Part shown: piece by piece, positions 45,075 to 59,287 of the stretch
Layout: each line of letters begins with the position of its first letter
How positions within the stretch are numbered: the stretch's first letter is position 1
From: Amoebidium appalachense
Taxonomy: Eukaryota > Ichthyosporea
Assembly: GCA_963693365.1 (NCBI GenBank)
Contig: CAVNZM010000011.1
Span: 1,984,001-2,048,000 of the forward strand
Length of the DNA stretch: 64,000 nucleotides
Direction: 5' to 3'
Position numbers and translations under genes: made by a program
Notes under the pieces: generated by a model
Databases searched by the model: none
What the model was told of the DNA's origin: nothing
What the model saw: the letters and a program-made list of their open reading frames with translations, nothing else

Positions 45075-45293
45075 CTGTTCATGTGTTCCAAGAAACGTGC
45101 CAAGGTGGCTTCTTGCTACCTGCGTGGTCAAAATGCTAAACCTTGCCTCCTCCCCCCCCCCTCCCCCCCCCCCAAGCACACACACACAAGCACACACAAT
45201 CTCTTCTCTCCCTCCTCCCCCTTCCCCCTTCCTCCCCCTCCCCCCCCAAAAGCACATTCTCTCTTTTTCTCCCTCTCTCTCTCTCTCTCTCTC

Positions 45294-45334
<41 letters not shown>

Positions 45335-46294
45335 TTCCTTCACACACACACACAGACACCCTCCCCCCCCCCCCCCCCCCCCCCCCCCCTCCCCCCCCCC
45401 TTTTTTTTTTCCCCCATTGTTTTAATTGTAACTCCCTGAGAAGCAAACTGTTTGGTGAAAATGATGGGTGCCGGATGGGGGTGAGATTGAGGAGTTGTGT
45501 GTGTGTGGTGGTGGTGTTTTGTGGGGGGGGGGGGGGGGGGGGGTTTGCAGGAAACTGGTGCTGACTGGTTTGTTTTCATCCCACAGAATGTAGAATGGGT
45601 GCGAAATACGGTTCGGGAAGACGACCCGAGCACCTACGAGACAGAGGAGTTCTTTAACACTGTGCGAAAATTGTGGGCGGATACGGGGGTCCAAGAGTGC
45701 TATCGGCGCTCTAACGAGTACCAGTTGAATGACTCTGCAAAATAGTATGGATCCCCCCCCCCCACCTACCAATTTCTGCTCGTTTTATGTTCTTTGTTTG
45801 GTTTTACCTTCTTTTCCTGCAAGCAAACGTATAACAACCCCCCCCCCCTCCCCCCCCTTCCCCTCCCTCCCTTTCTCTCTCACTCCCCAAAGAAAACACC
45901 TTTAATGAAGTAACAGCAACAAGTGACAGCAACAATAACAGTAATATTATTGATATCATTGATACTATTTATACCTGATGCATTTGAGCACAAGTCGACC
46001 CCCCCTTCGTTGGTTTGCTCTTCCCCGTATTGCAGGTCCAAGGCAGCCCTCGTCGATTCTGCATGCATGCACACACAAGGAAAGACAAGTGCACACACAC
46101 GTACAATACTACACCTGACACCCTCTTGTGGACGTGCAAGCGTGTGTGCGCAGGGAGGCATGACACAAAGCACACACGCGTGCACAGACAGCCACACACA
46201 CGCACACGCACACATACATACATACTCACACATACACCCATGCACACGCACTATGTATGCACACACACATGCGCGCACACACACATGCATGCAT

Positions 46295-46348
<54 letters not shown>

Positions 46349-47113
46349 ACGCGCACGCACACACACACGCAAGCACGCACACACACACACACACACACAC
46401 TCATACAAATATACATGCACGCACACCCGCACGTACATACATGCACGAACACACGAACGCGCATACATACATGCATACATGCACGCATACACACGTTCCT
46501 ACATACACGTGGGCCCACACACATACTTACATACATGCATACATGCATGCGCCCACGCACATACATACAAATACGCATGTGGGTGCACACATGCATACAC
46601 CCATGCACGGGACCGTCGCCACGTGATATGTACGCACACTGCACCGGTACACACGGCATGTTTATCGCCAGGACAATAGGGGCATGCACAAAAACCTCAC
46701 GTGTATAATAAAGATTCTTCTGTAGTTCCACGTCGTCCCTCTTCCTGTGCTTCGCAGTTGTCACCCTTCAAATCATATACACACACACACACCCCTCCCC
46801 CACCAATCCGTCCTCCCCCCATCCCAGTTGCCCTTCCCACACACATAATCGCACAGATACTGACCTGTATGCCACACACACACTCACTTGTATGCGTCCA
46901 CATGCATGGCGCACATATACACACATGCAATCACACACATGTATTCTTTCAACGCGCACACACACACACCTACACATACACGCACAAGCGCCCACCTACA
47001 CATGCACTTTTCGACACACACACACACACACACACATGCACGCGCTGGCACACACACACACACACATACACACACACCGACACACACACACACATGCATG
47101 CTCCTGGGCACAC

Positions 47114-47166
<53 letters not shown>

Positions 47167-47209
47167 CACACATGCACACACACACACACACACATGCACA
47201 CACACACAC

Positions 47210-47249
<40 letters not shown>

Positions 47250-48487
47250 TTTGACGCCATCGACCGAATATCCAACAAAGACTATCTCCCCACGGACCAG
47301 GATATGCTGCAGGCAAGAATAGTCACCACCGGAATTTTCGAAACGAAATTTGTAATCAACACCGTAGTGTTTCAGTATGCACCCCCTCCCCCCCCCCCCC
47401 CCCCCCCCCCCACGCCTTCCACACACACACACACACACACCACCCCCCGGTTCCCCCTCCTCCTCCCCATCCCCCCCAACCTCCGTCTCTGCCCCTCTTT
47501 CTTAACTTGCTCCCTTTTTCCCCTCTGGACCTGGACTTGTGAAACATATCCCTAATTCTCGAAGGAAAAACAAAAAAGGAAGTGAAGGTGAAAGGAAATA
47601 TGGTGATTCTCTCGAGGTGGGGTTGGCTTTTGTTGGTTGTGCTTGGCCGTGGGGTCCAGATCGTGACCACTAGAACTTTCTCGTAGCAGCAGCGCCCGCT
47701 CGTCTTTGATCATGACGGGTTGACCCTCCCAAGTTCAGTTGATGCTGCTGTCTGAGTTGGAGAGTCGTATATACACGGGCTAAGGGGTCGAAACTCAGAC
47801 GCAATTGATGACTTGGGCCTGCCTGAGGATGGACTCTGCTTATGACGCATACTGTGCGCATGGCTGATGTTGCATACTTGAATGTTTGCCTTTGCATGTG
47901 TCCTTCGTGTATGCGTACTTCGTACCGTGTTTCGCAGTCAAACCCCCCCAGTCTTCTTTCAGAGGTGTCCTTTCAGGACAGACCACTGTGTGGAGACCGC
48001 TTTACTTCCATGCAACCGGGCATGGTTGCTCTGTGTCGTGCATCTGTAAGGACATACGCATTTTCCGCTGCACTGCATTAGTTTGCACACACATATTCAC
48101 CGTTTTGCTCACCTTGCTTGCATAAGCAACCCTGCTCGTCTTTGATCAAGACGTGTTGACCCTCCCAAGTTCAGTTGATGCTGCTGTCTGAGTTGGAGAG
48201 TCGTATATACGCGGACTAAGGGGTCGAAACTCAGACGCAATTGATGACTTGGGCCCTCCCTGAGGATGGGCTGTGCTTATGACGCATACTGTGCGCATGG
48301 CTGATGTTGCATACTTGCCTTTGCATGTGTCCTTCGTGTATGCGTACTTCGTACCGTGTTCCGCATTCAAACCCCCCCCCCCCCCCCCCTTATCTCCTCC
48401 CCCTCCCCCCAAAACAATCGTGCATGGAGGCACGAACACACATACACATACTCAGGCAGACGGCTTTGTGTGCTGATGGCTGGACAC

Positions 48488-48586
<99 letters not shown>

Positions 48587-49217
48587 CACTTATTCTGCTA
48601 CACACAGGCATACACATACACGTACACAAACACACATGCAAACGACATGCACATGCACATGAGCATGCACATATCTGGCTACCATTTTTGCTGCTGTGAT
48701 TTTGATATAACTTTTAACAATCGTGTTTGTCAATTAACACCTGCACATACACACCTGCATAGATTTATATGGCGATTCATGCAGAGAACAATGTGCCAAT
48801 GTAGGCGCATGCACAGACACGACCTAAGCATGTACACATGCCATCCAACCTCCACACACAAACACAAACACACTAAATTTATGCACACACGTGTATAAGA
48901 GCCACTCACACATGTGCGAAGGGTTATAAAACATGCCGGAACTTGTGTACTCCGTGCAACAAACATAACTCCCTCCCCCTCTCTTTCCTTTCCCCGTCTT
49001 CCCCCCACCCCCACTCCCACTCCTTTCCCCCGTTTTTATAAGACAGGGCCCCACGTACAGATCCAAGTAGATCTCATACCTAATCATAACCTGACCCTGC
49101 GATTGCTACAGTATGTTTGATGTTGGCGGCCAAAGATCAGAAAGAAGGAAATGGATTCAATGTTTTTCAGGTACCCCCTTCCCTCCCCCCCCCCCCCCCC
49201 CCCCCCCTTCGCCCTCC

Positions 49218-49257
<40 letters not shown>

Positions 49258-49548
49258 ACCACCACCACCACCACCACCACCACCACCACCACCGCTTGTG
49301 TTGTCTGCTTTCATGGGTAACACTGTTCTTCTCTGGTCCGGTGACCCATCCATGTTTAGGTGAAGCAGTATCTGAGTTGTGCATTCTCTACGAGGTGAAT
49401 GGTTTGAAACTGGATGACTCGGGCCCCACTCCGGCCCCCCGGGAAGATGGGCTCTGCTTATGATACAAGTTTTTGTGTGTGCTTTGCAAAACTTGCAATG
49501 AGTTGTTGGTCATACCATTTAAACGTTGTACTCTGTAACACACATTCT

Positions 49549-49598
<50 letters not shown>

Positions 49599-49694
49599 AA
49601 AAAAAAAAAAAAAAACTTGAATGTTTGTCTCTGCATATGTCCTGCAACATGCTTCTCGTCGTGTATGTGTTCTTCGTACCGTGTTCCGCATTCA

Positions 49695-49732
<38 letters not shown>

Positions 49733-50469
49733 ATCTTTCACACCGTTTATGGCTGTTCAGTTTCTGCGTGTGCACCACGGCACACGTACCATCTGCACGG
49801 GCTTATTGCTGTCCTGATAATTGCCTATGTGCATTTTGATTGAGCATATTATCTGCAAACTGATTGGGCAACACACAACCAATCAGATGTCACGGGGATC
49901 ATCTTCACGGTGGCCACCAGTGCATACAACCAGTGCCTTAGAGAGGACTCCAACCAGGTACTCATTGCACTCTGCTGTGGCTTCTTCTTCTTCTTCTTTT
50001 TTTTGTGTGTGTGTGTGTGTGTGTGTAGGGGGGGGGGGGGGGGGGGGGGGGGAGGGAGGGGGGGGGGGGGGGGGGGGAGGGGGAGGGGGGGGGGGGGGGG
50101 GGCTGATACAGGGGCAGAGGATGCTTGTGTGTGTACGTCACAAACGCAGTTACCTGTGGGTAAAGCATGATTTGACGCATGTGTATACACATACATTCAC
50201 ACTCACATTGGGATACACATTCACACTCGTGTGCACACACGCGCACTTCCACACACACATGCACACATATGCCCACGTGCACACACACGCACACAGACAC
50301 ACAACACTCACACTCACTCTCTCCCCCCCCCCCCCCCCCCCCCCCCCGCCTCCCCGCCTCCCCTCCCACTCGCCAATGTGTGATTCATATCATTGGCGGT
50401 TTCGTTTTGGAGGCACCCCCTCCCTGGGCGTGCATTTTGCAAAAATATGACATTTCCTACCTTGTTCCA

Positions 50470-50510
<41 letters not shown>

Positions 50511-50553
50511 AAAAAAAAAAAAAAACTGCATGGAATACATTCACTTAAGTGTG

Positions 50554-50612
<59 letters not shown>

Positions 50613-51067
50613 GGCCGCCCGGCTGCTTATGTCATACACACAACTGCCAAAGCACGCCCACCTGTTCCCAATCAACGGTGGGTTGTGGGCTATATCTGTA
50701 CGTTTTACGAGTGCTGACTTTTGGCCAATCAGAATCGACTCGTGGAGGCCCTGGATCTTTTTGACCAAATATGGAGAAATAGGTGGCTTGCAAAGGTGCC
50801 CCCCCCCTCCCCCCCCCCCCCCCCCCCTCCCCCTCCACCATTACCACCACCACCACCACCACCTTTTTTTGCCTGCACAGTTTTTTGTGCTTTGTTGTTT
50901 TTTTGTCTCTTTTTGTGCTTTTTGTGTTTTTTTGTCTCTGCTTCTTTCACTGTGTGCTCTGGTCTGGTTTGCTTCCCATGAGCTAATGCGCGTTTTCTCG
51001 TTTCTGGCTTCCGTTTCCCTGTCTAGGCTCTCGTGTGATGTTACATGAGCTCCTTTTTCTTCTACTT

Positions 51068-51098
<31 letters not shown>

Positions 51099-51376
51099 AA
51101 TGCTGCATGTGGAGCACCCGTGCTCGTCTTTTGCCGTTTAAGTTAGTTAGGAGCTGCACACAAGAGATTAGTGTCCTTCGATGCGGGTGTGTCGAGGCCG
51201 GTCGCTTTCTGGTTCATACAAGCACTTTCATTCCCCCCCCCCCCCCTCGTACGTGCACTCCGTGCCGTATATCGCATTCAAACCCCCCTCTCCGCCCCCA
51301 TCCTCCTCCTCCACCACCACCACCACTACCACCCATCTCCCGTCCCCAGCGCATGCACACAAACATACCCACGTGT

Positions 51377-51408
<32 letters not shown>

Positions 51409-51770
51409 TTTAGCCCTTGTACTTTTGCGCGCAACCCCGAGTTCCACACACGGCCACATAGATGCTTATGGATCTGAAAAGGGTACCCTGACGCTGCAAG
51501 AGAAGTCGTGTGGTGACGTGCGTGTAACTTTGTCCCGTTTTATGCACTGTTCCTTTCACATGATAACAGTGTGTGCACCATACCTTTAATATATGCATAA
51601 TGTGTGTTGACCGGATGGCAATTTTCTTCAGGTTTCTGTGGTGCTGCTGCTTAACAAATGCGACATTTTGCAAGAGAAGATTCAATCGTTTGAGATGAGT
51701 GTGTACTTTGAAGACTACACCGGTACGTATAATCTTCCCCCCCCCCCCCCCCCCCCCCCCCCTCCCCCCC

Positions 51771-51804
<34 letters not shown>

Positions 51805-51848
51805 GTCGACGTCCCCTCCATAAACATACATACATAAGCAATGAAAAG

Positions 51849-51920
<72 letters not shown>

Positions 51921-52222
51921 CACATATGCACACCCCACGCGCACACATGCAAATTGCAAACACAGAGGCAAGGCAAGCACACACGCACACTCATTCACTC
52001 GTTCACTCACTCCTTACTCACTCACACACACAGTCACGCACTCAACAAACAGGAAAGAAGAGTGAATATGGAGGGAGATGAAAAACAAACATTTTGTAGT
52101 TCTAGAAGTGGGAAAGAATGGCAAAAAAAGAGTACGTGGTTATGGGTTTCTGGACTTTTGCAAAGTCGCGGCTAGGCTGGAATACTTGCGGGAGAAAGGA
52201 AACGTAGCCAGCCAGCCATATT

Positions 52223-52268
<46 letters not shown>

Positions 52269-52573
52269 GGGGGGGGGGGGGTAAGAGGAGGACGAAGGAG
52301 GGGGGGGGGCAGGGAGGGGGGGGGGGGGAGGGTTGGGTGAGAGGGGAGAAGGGGGGGGGGGGGGGGGGGGGAGGGTCGCCTGTGGACGGCAGCTGTGAAA
52401 CTTGAGTGTTAGTAAGAGCAGAAACGAGCCTGAAGGCTGTTTGGCATTCTCCTTCGTGCTGCTGTGGTTCTATGGTTCTTTCTTTAGGCCCACTGGGGTT
52501 CCTGTCTGTGTCTTTCTCTTTGCTGAGGTTGGGGTATGGTAATGTGGTATCTCATTTCGCCGTGTTCGACGAC

Positions 52574-52640
<67 letters not shown>

Positions 52641-52846
52641 ACGGGGGCGGTGCAGGTGGGGCCAACTTCGAAAAGGCAAAGCAATACATCAAAAACCGCT
52701 TTGTAGCCATTGGCCAACCGTCGGACCATAAAAGGCTATATCCACACTTCTCCGTTGCCACTGACACCGAGAACATACGCAAGGTCTTTAACGATGTTAA
52801 AGACATCATCTTGCACTTTCACCTCGCGGAGTTCGGCTTGGTATGA
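43136..52846 (+). CDS. Heterotrimeric G protein alpha subunit, Gs class
   Basis: GTP-binding switch at the inner plasma membrane that couples receptors to effectors; Gs members activate adenylyl cyclase. Exons: 43136-43265, 44678-44865, 45587-45744, 47246-47374, 49112-49170, 49887-49957, 50733-50795, 51632-51722, 52656-52846; 1080 nt, phases exact, 359 residues. G1 is GAGESGKST; switch I keeps the Arg in [13 protein letters not shown]; switch II is [19 protein letters not shown] with the catalytic Gln; G4 is LLLNKCD; G5 is SVATDT (usually TCAVDT or TCATDT). [27 protein letters not shown] and [19 protein letters not shown] are Gs-like. The N-terminus MSCLGG resembles the Gs start, with Ser instead of Gly at 2 and a Cys3 that could be palmitoylated. 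An ATG at 43100 in the same frame would give MGSP; 43136 is chosen by similarity. The C-terminus EFGLV differs from Gs. Confidence 0.95.
43219..43530 (+). repeat. Tandem copies of the exon-1 donor edge of the G-alpha gene
   Basis: The exon-1 end (AAGTACCGCAAGAAGTTCGA through CTGCTCG|GTGCG) is followed in intron 1 by three further copies starting near 43312, 43403 and 43494, spaced about 91-93 bp. Copies 2 and 3 keep a donor-like GGTGCG; copy 4 is cut short at AAGCCACCCC. T/A-rich spacers separate them. Confidence 0.9.
43650..44672. repeat. Poly(C) and (CA)n array with CGCGCG patches in G-alpha intron 1
   Basis: C run at 43651-43682, then CA blocks at about 43711-43751, 43905-43988, 44022-44058, 44104-44148 and 44368-44431. 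A unit GCGCG-GTCACAGACAGACACAGG recurs around 43993, 44069 and 44158, so part is a higher-order repeat. Confidence 0.9.
45021..45074. repeat. Uninterrupted poly(G) tract in G-alpha intron 2
   Basis: About 54 consecutive G, among the longest pure homopolymers in the window. Poly(C) tracts at about 45295-45334 and 45364-45400 lie in the same intron. Confidence 0.95.
46195..47245. repeat. Degenerate (CA)n/(CATA)n stretch in G-alpha intron 3
   Basis: Nearly 1 kb of ACAC, ACGC and CATACATACATGCATG words, including CA runs at 46291-46346 and 47121-47163, leading directly into the exon-4 acceptor. Thr-His and Cys-Val frames are artefacts. Confidence 0.9.
47684..47946 (+). mobile_element. SINE-like repeat, copy C (G-alpha intron 4)
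   Basis: A-box-like TGTCTGAGTTGG at 47749-47760 and B-box-like GGTCGAAACTC at 47786-47796, then a body ending TTTCGCAGTCAAACCCCCCC. Same orientation as copy D about 430 bp further on. Confidence 0.75.
48110..48390 (+). mobile_element. SINE-like repeat, copy D (G-alpha intron 4)
   Basis: Best-preserved copy: starts near CATAAGCAACCCTGCTCGTC, A-box-like TGTCTGAGTTGG at 48185-48196, B-box-like GGTCGAAACTC at 48222-48232, body with CCTGAGGATGGGCTGTGCTT and CTTCGTACCGTGTTCCGC, then GCATTCAAAC and a C tail. About 260 bp without the tail. Confidence 0.8.
48490..48584. repeat. (CA)n microsatellite in G-alpha intron 4
   Basis: About 47 uninterrupted CA units, soon after the C tail of SINE-like copy D. 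Confidence 0.95.
49360..49735 (+). mobile_element. SINE-like repeat, copy E, split by a C-then-A tract
   Basis: First part (about 49360-49462) has TATCTGAGTTG, GGTTTGAAACTGGATGACTC and GGGAAGATGGGCTCTGCTTA. Then other sequence and a block of about 38 C and about 27 A intervene (49550-49615). The 3' part (about 49616-49696) has TTCGTACCGTGTTCCGCATTCAAAC and its own C tail to 49732. It lies in G-alpha intron 5. Confidence 0.65.
49549..52639. repeat. Four C-then-A composite tracts in the G-alpha gene 3' half
   Basis: Runs of C passing directly into runs of A at 49550-49615, 50471-50525, 51738-51801 and 52575-52639. The last ends only about 16 bp before the exon-9 acceptor. Poly(G) at 50029-50102 and 52225-52281 and CA at 50560-50610 and 51850-51918 are in the same introns. 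Confidence 0.9.
51247..51290 (+). mobile_element. SINE-like repeat, 3' fragment G
   Basis: Only the last part remains: TCGTACGTGCACTCCGTGCC, then ATATCGCATTCAAACCCCCC. It is in G-alpha intron 7. Confidence 0.55.
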
Positions 52847-53186
52847 CCCGAATTCGGCCCGAATGTGACCAGACTTGGACCCGGTTCGGCCCGCTCCCAG
52901 TTAGTCTATCAGTGAGCTAGTATCAGGGTTTTCCTTGGCCGTGTCGTGCTGCATGGGGGATTCGGGTCGGGTATGGCTCGAACCGGATATGCTTGGTGGT
53001 AGTTTGGTCGGTGTAAGGTGCCGTGCAAGTGATTTGCTTCACTTAAAGATTTACTGATAAAGATCCAATTAGTGCGCATAGCAATAGACTGTATTATAAG
53101 CTTCAAATGAAGTGTTCTCTTTGAGCCGACTCGTGGTCATGGTGATGGCAGTTGTGGTTTTTTCGTTGCTTTGCTTTTTTTTTTTT

Positions 53187-53349
<163 letters not shown>

Positions 53350-53604
53350 GTTGCAGTTAGGAGATGCTCCAGTATGTATACAAATGGTTTGTGCATACTG
53401 ACAGACATTGCACGTACACATGGGCACATGTACACCTGCCTGTCTACACAAGCACTGTCCGCTGCGCACACATACATACAAGCAAATATGTTGCACACGA
53501 ACATTAACACACACACACGTGCGTGCACCCGCGCACGCATTCGCATACACACGCACACAAGCATACCCATACTTGCACATGTGTGCACACACACACACAC
53601 ACGG

Positions 53605-53664
<60 letters not shown>

Positions 53665-54170
53665 AGACACAGACACGCACATGCACAAACACAAGTAATA
53701 GGCGGAACGAAAATGAAGATTGTGAAAATGATGTCAGATTTATGTGGTATTTGGCCGGGAAATTTAACATGTTTCTCAAAATCATAACCCGTGCCATGGA
53801 AATTGTCAGTCTGCACAAATCTGGGCACGCACCTGGTAGGCTAAGCGCATTATGCCATGTGTCGGCCGATAAGATAATTTGGTTATAATCGGCAAGGCCC
53901 GGACATAGTAGGTTTTTTGCAGTTTGAGAGTCTGTTTGTATATTTCTTAGGCTGCTACTATGAGTACCCATAAACTACACTTATATAACTCATGAGCCCT
54001 GTGCTGTGATGATATCGACCCCCCTCCCCCCCCCCTCCCCCCCCCCCCCAAAAAAAAAAAAAAAAAAAATCCCTGGGGGCTGTTTGAATCACTCAACTTT
54101 CCTGAATGGAGGGCCGGTGTTCAGCTCTAGGCGAGGGGTGGCGGTGGTGGTGGCGGTGGTGGTGACGGTG

Positions 54171-54211
<41 letters not shown>

Positions 54212-54540
54212 TGTGTACACGTGTGACAGTCGTGACTGTGTGTGTGTGCATGTGTTAAATATTTTGTGAGGGGGGGGAGGGGGAGGAGGGGGGTTGCATT
54301 GGACGGGTGACCCTCATCGATCTCTGGCCTGGTGAGGGGCTCACCCGTCCTAAAACACACACACACACACACACACGTGCACACACCGTGACACACGTCT
54401 ACGCACACGTGACACACACGTGTACACACACGCGCGCACACACACATGCGATGATTCTGGCGTGACGCGCGCGTGCGCATACACACACACACACAGTGAC
54501 ACACATACACACACTCACTCCGTGGCACCGTATACACACA

Positions 54541-54596
<56 letters not shown>

Positions 54597-54946
54597 TACA
54601 TCCGGTCCGTGACACCACGGCATAGACATATATAGTACGTGTTTTGTGAATGTCGACCGGTACCACAAAACTGGCACATCACTGCAGTAGGCGATCACAA
54701 TACAGGGGAGGGCTGACCGGTGGGTGGGTTGGTGGGTGGTGTGTGTGTGCTTTTTTTTTTTGAGGGGGGGGGGGGGGGAGGAAGGGGGTACGGACCACGG
54801 TCCAGGGGCCTCAAGGACCTTCGGCGAGGCATTAGGGATTCTTGATTTTGAAACGGGGAGGGGGTAGAAGTAACTTTGGGGGGGAACCCACCCACACCTT
54901 TGGACAGGTGGGTCCTTCCCCCCGGAGGGGGCCGGGGGGGGAGGGA

Positions 54947-54980
<34 letters not shown>

Positions 54981-55597
54981 TTTCCGGGAGCAGGGGAAAG
55001 GGGGGGGGGGGGGGGGGGCCACGCACCCAACATATAGTAGTAGGCCATCATGTGACTAATAATCACTGGAGCGGATAACCTGATCACATAATAGAAAACT
55101 TTTTTAAGAAGCAGGTGACAATTCAACACGTAATTTACGGCTAAGGGATTTTTGGATGTCTCCCCTGGTGGCACCCATCCCCCCATCCCCCCCCCCCCCC
55201 CCCTCCCCCCCCCCCCCCCCCCGTCCGAGGGGGGGTACCATCTGGAGAACTAGTGATAACCCAAAAATTTAAAGGGGATTTGCGGGCACAATCAGCCCAC
55301 CCAATTTCAGATTAATCGATTGAATTTCCCGGGCCCGTCCAGGCAACGGTTATCACTATTTGGCCCTATGCTACCGCCTCCGGGGGGTGGGTGAGTCCCC
55401 CCCCCCCCCCCCCCCCTCTTCCTCCCTCCCTCCCCCCCCCCCCCCCCCTCTTCCTCCCCCCCCCTCCCCCCCCCCCCTTCTTCCTCTCCCCAAGGTAGCC
55501 GCAGGGGTGGGTGGATCCTCCCCTCCCCCTCCGGGTGCCCCCGGAGGAGGGACCCAGCTGGCCGAGTGGGGTGGTGGGTCCCCCTCCCTCTCCCCCC

Positions 55598-55628
<31 letters not shown>

Positions 55629-55796
55629 ACACATACCCTCCCCTCCTTCCCCCTTCCGCGCATGCACGTGATCATGCCATAGTCTCCTTCCCACCCAACA
55701 AAGGTTGTCTTCGTTTTCACCGTTGTCTTTTTTCCTTTTTGTTTTTTCCCCCTTTTTAAATTTTGCTTCCGTTCTAATTATTAGCTACTGATGCAG

Positions 55797-55830
<34 letters not shown>

Positions 55831-55862
55831 CACACACACACATAGACACACACACACGGCAC

Positions 55863-55879
<17 letters not shown>

Positions 55880-55953
<74 letters not shown>

Positions 55954-55969
55954 CGAGAGAGGGGGGAGG

Positions 55970-56029
<60 letters not shown>

Positions 56030-56031
56030 GA
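55880..56031. repeat. (GA)n microsatellite
   Basis: GA run with short interruptions, flanked on both sides by CA; preceded by a C run at 55799-55828. Confidence 0.95.
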
Positions 56032-56490
56032 CAGATACACACACACACACACATACACACACAACACAAACACACACATAAACATATAAACGCACAAACA
56101 CACAAAGTTCAACACAAGAGCGCACGCGACTCCTGTAGAATTGGTCTTTCAGTAGAGGATGGTATCATTGACCAATTACCACGCTTTTGCTGTACACGTG
56201 CCATACAGTGGAGATCTAATAAGTATCATTGAAGGCGCAGCATCGTTTGCATGCCCAAACAACACAAACACACACACCAGTTCAAACGATCATGTATTAC
56301 CAAATATAGCTTCAAGCCACATAATAGTGCAGCACACACACGATACATTCACAGCAGACACCCAGAAAGATAGCTCACCCGACATTTGCAACATGCTTGA
56401 TTCTATACTTAACACACGTGACTATGATACGGTTTATTAGATGTAGTGATTGGCTTGAGAAACACATAATCACAAAACTCTCACACAGTG

Positions 56491-56542
<52 letters not shown>

Positions 56543-56605
56543 ACACACACACGCTGACACACACACACACACACTCACACACGCACACACGCACACACAC
56601 ACATT

Positions 56606-56665
<60 letters not shown>

Positions 56666-56867
56666 GCTGACACCGAGAGTCCCAGGGGTCCCCGTTAGGA
56701 AACTTTTTTTAAAAAAAAATGGGGAACCCAACTAATTGATTTTCTGATTTTCCTCTTAGTCTATCATAGTGCGGCCATTGGTGCTTTATAGCAAGCAAAC
56801 TCTGATATATAATCATCACCCGACATCTATGTACCTGATCATGATACACCGCTGTGGGTATATTCCG

Positions 56868-57064
56868 AGCAAAAACCTCCCATACCTGAGACTGGTCTCT
56901 CTTTGCCTCGAGTGAACTGTTACAGCGTAAACCCCATACACTTCCCACCCCTTCGTGCTGATGCTCTTCTTCTGCTGGATGCATACTCTTTGGTGTTTTT
57001 TGCAAGATCTGCTTTGTATCATCCGAACCTCAAGCAAATGTATACTATATGCACTATTACATTT
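56868..57064 (-). repeat. Interspersed repeat, inverted copy 1
   Basis: The reverse complement (AAAGCAGATCTTGCAAAAAA, then AGAAGAAGAGCATCAGCACG, then GGGTGGGAAGTGT) aligns with 59288-59475 on the plus strand. Divergent; class unknown. Confidence 0.6.
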
Positions 57065-57216
57065 TCGAACGTCGACCTCCACCCCCCCCCCCCCCCCCCC
57101 CCCCCCCCGGGGCCCCTCCCGTCCCTCCCGTCCCACTCACCTCCTTCCTACCCTCCCCCCCCCCTCCCCCCCACCGTGCTCATAGGTGGCACCTTAAGTG
57201 ACGTGCACACTGTGAC

Positions 57217-57249
<33 letters not shown>

Positions 57250-57258
57250 CAACACACA

Positions 57259-57344
<86 letters not shown>

Positions 57345-59056
57345 ACCACCACACATACACACACACACACACACACAACACACACATAATGCAAGCTACG
57401 GCCACATCGCCATGAACTATTTCATAATAATGATTCATGGGGACAAGGCCATCGTGCTGACCGTGCAGTATTCGCCTGCGAATCTGTGTGACGGTGAATG
57501 TAACTGTGTGTGTCACACGGTGGTATGGGTTGGTGTATCTGCATGTTCATGCGTACTAGTCGGGTGCTAATCGCTGGTCAAAGTTTGTGCACCTCGTGAC
57601 ACTGTGCGTTTGTGATGCTTTGACATGATTGTGCAGGACCTGGTACGTGTGAATTACTATGAAATCAGATGTGCGCACAAGTGTGTGCGTGTAGTGTGCG
57701 AGTGGTAGGACGACTGGAGGGGAGTGCAAGAGAGGGGGGGGTGGAGGAGGAGCAGGGCCCGGGGGGGGGGGGGGGGGGACAGGGGCCTTGCGCGGGGAGG
57801 TCACCGTGGGGGGCCGCTAGGGGGTGGGGGGTGGGGGGGGGGGGGGGAGGGGGGGGAGGGGAGGGAGGGAAAGTATGACCATACTTGTTAAACGGCAAAT
57901 AACCCGAGTGTCAGGTGATCAAGAACGAGTCTCCTGTTAGGTAGCCTCAATGTTTGAACGTTTTGGCAATGTATGTGAACCGCTGCTAAAATATAGTACC
58001 TTTCTTTTTTTCTTTTTTTTTTAAACACGTTTTGTTCTCGGAGAGCCTTTGCAGGGCCTCTAGGGAAAGTAGCTAGTCTACCACACAGCACCCACAGTAC
58101 ACTAGTTAAGGTGCTATCTATGAGTTCAGCTACTTGAAGCTAAACCATCCTCCACAACCTAACAACTTGAAGCTAAAATATAGTACCACTATCACTATTA
58201 TGATCAATTTGAAGTTACTGAGAGTATCTGATAAGTAATAGTCACATGCCGGGTAGTCTACTATGGGGTAGGTGCCGGGGCACACATACTCTGATGGATG
58301 GTGGGCCCCCCTCCCCCCCCCCTCCCCTCAGCCTGCTAGCCGGAGGGGTGGGTGCCCCCCCCCCACCCCCCCTCCCCCGCCTCCCCTCCCTGCGCCCCCC
58401 CCCCCCCCCCCCCCCCCCCCTCCCCCGGCCCCCTCGCCCCCCCAAGATACTACTACCCCCCTCCCCCGAGCCGTTTCAAAATCAAAATCCCTAACGAGTC
58501 GGGAGCGGGCTGTATGTGCCATACGGTCATCCCCCCCCCCCCCCTCCCCCTCCCCCCCCCCCCCTCCGGCCCCCAACCCGTGGGCCCCTCTCTCCCCCTC
58601 CCCCCACCTCCTTCTTCGTCCCCCCTCCTGCCCCCCCCCCCGCTTCGCACTCACTGAGTCGCCCCAGCCATGCCGCGTGCACACACTCAGGCCGCCACAC
58701 TTTTACGTGTGTTTAATTTGCACGTACCTACACACACATGTCACAGACACGCACACGAGGTGCACAAACTTTGACCAGCGATGAGAACCGGGCCGACACA
58801 CGCATGAACATGCAAATACACCAACGAACACCACACATACACAGTTACATATTCCCGCCACACAAATACGCACACGAACGAGTCGGTGAGCACGATAACC
58901 TTACCCCCCAGTAATTCATAACTTCATAATTAATAGTTGGCCGTTGCATGTGTGTGTGCCACGGTGTGTGTGTGTGTAACGGTCGTGTGTGCGCGCGCGT
59001 GCATGCCATGGCACGTGTGCACGTGCACTATCATTTACATGATATTGCCAAACCAT

Positions 59057-59170
59057 AGAGATATATATATGATATATATATATGTATGTCTATATATATA
59101 ATGTATCATATATATATATATAATAGTATATAATTATACATATATTGATATCATATATGATATATTACTT
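59057..59170. repeat. (TA)n-rich patch
   Basis: Imperfect TATA repeats with ATGATATAT and TATGTATG words; the only strongly TA-rich patch in this C/G-tract-rich region. Confidence 0.85.
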
Positions 59171-59287
59171 GTGTATGAGCGCTAGCAGGATGACTTAGAG
59201 GGAAGAGCGGGGGGGAAGCCAGTGGGGAGAAATTCAATTTGACAGGGGTGGGCGCCCCGGGGGCAACTTTGAAGGGCCCGAGGTCCG

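Noticed and set aside
56159-56440. Plus-strand 93-residue frame of balanced composition
   Set aside because: No motif, no splice context and repeat-rich surroundings; too weak to call.
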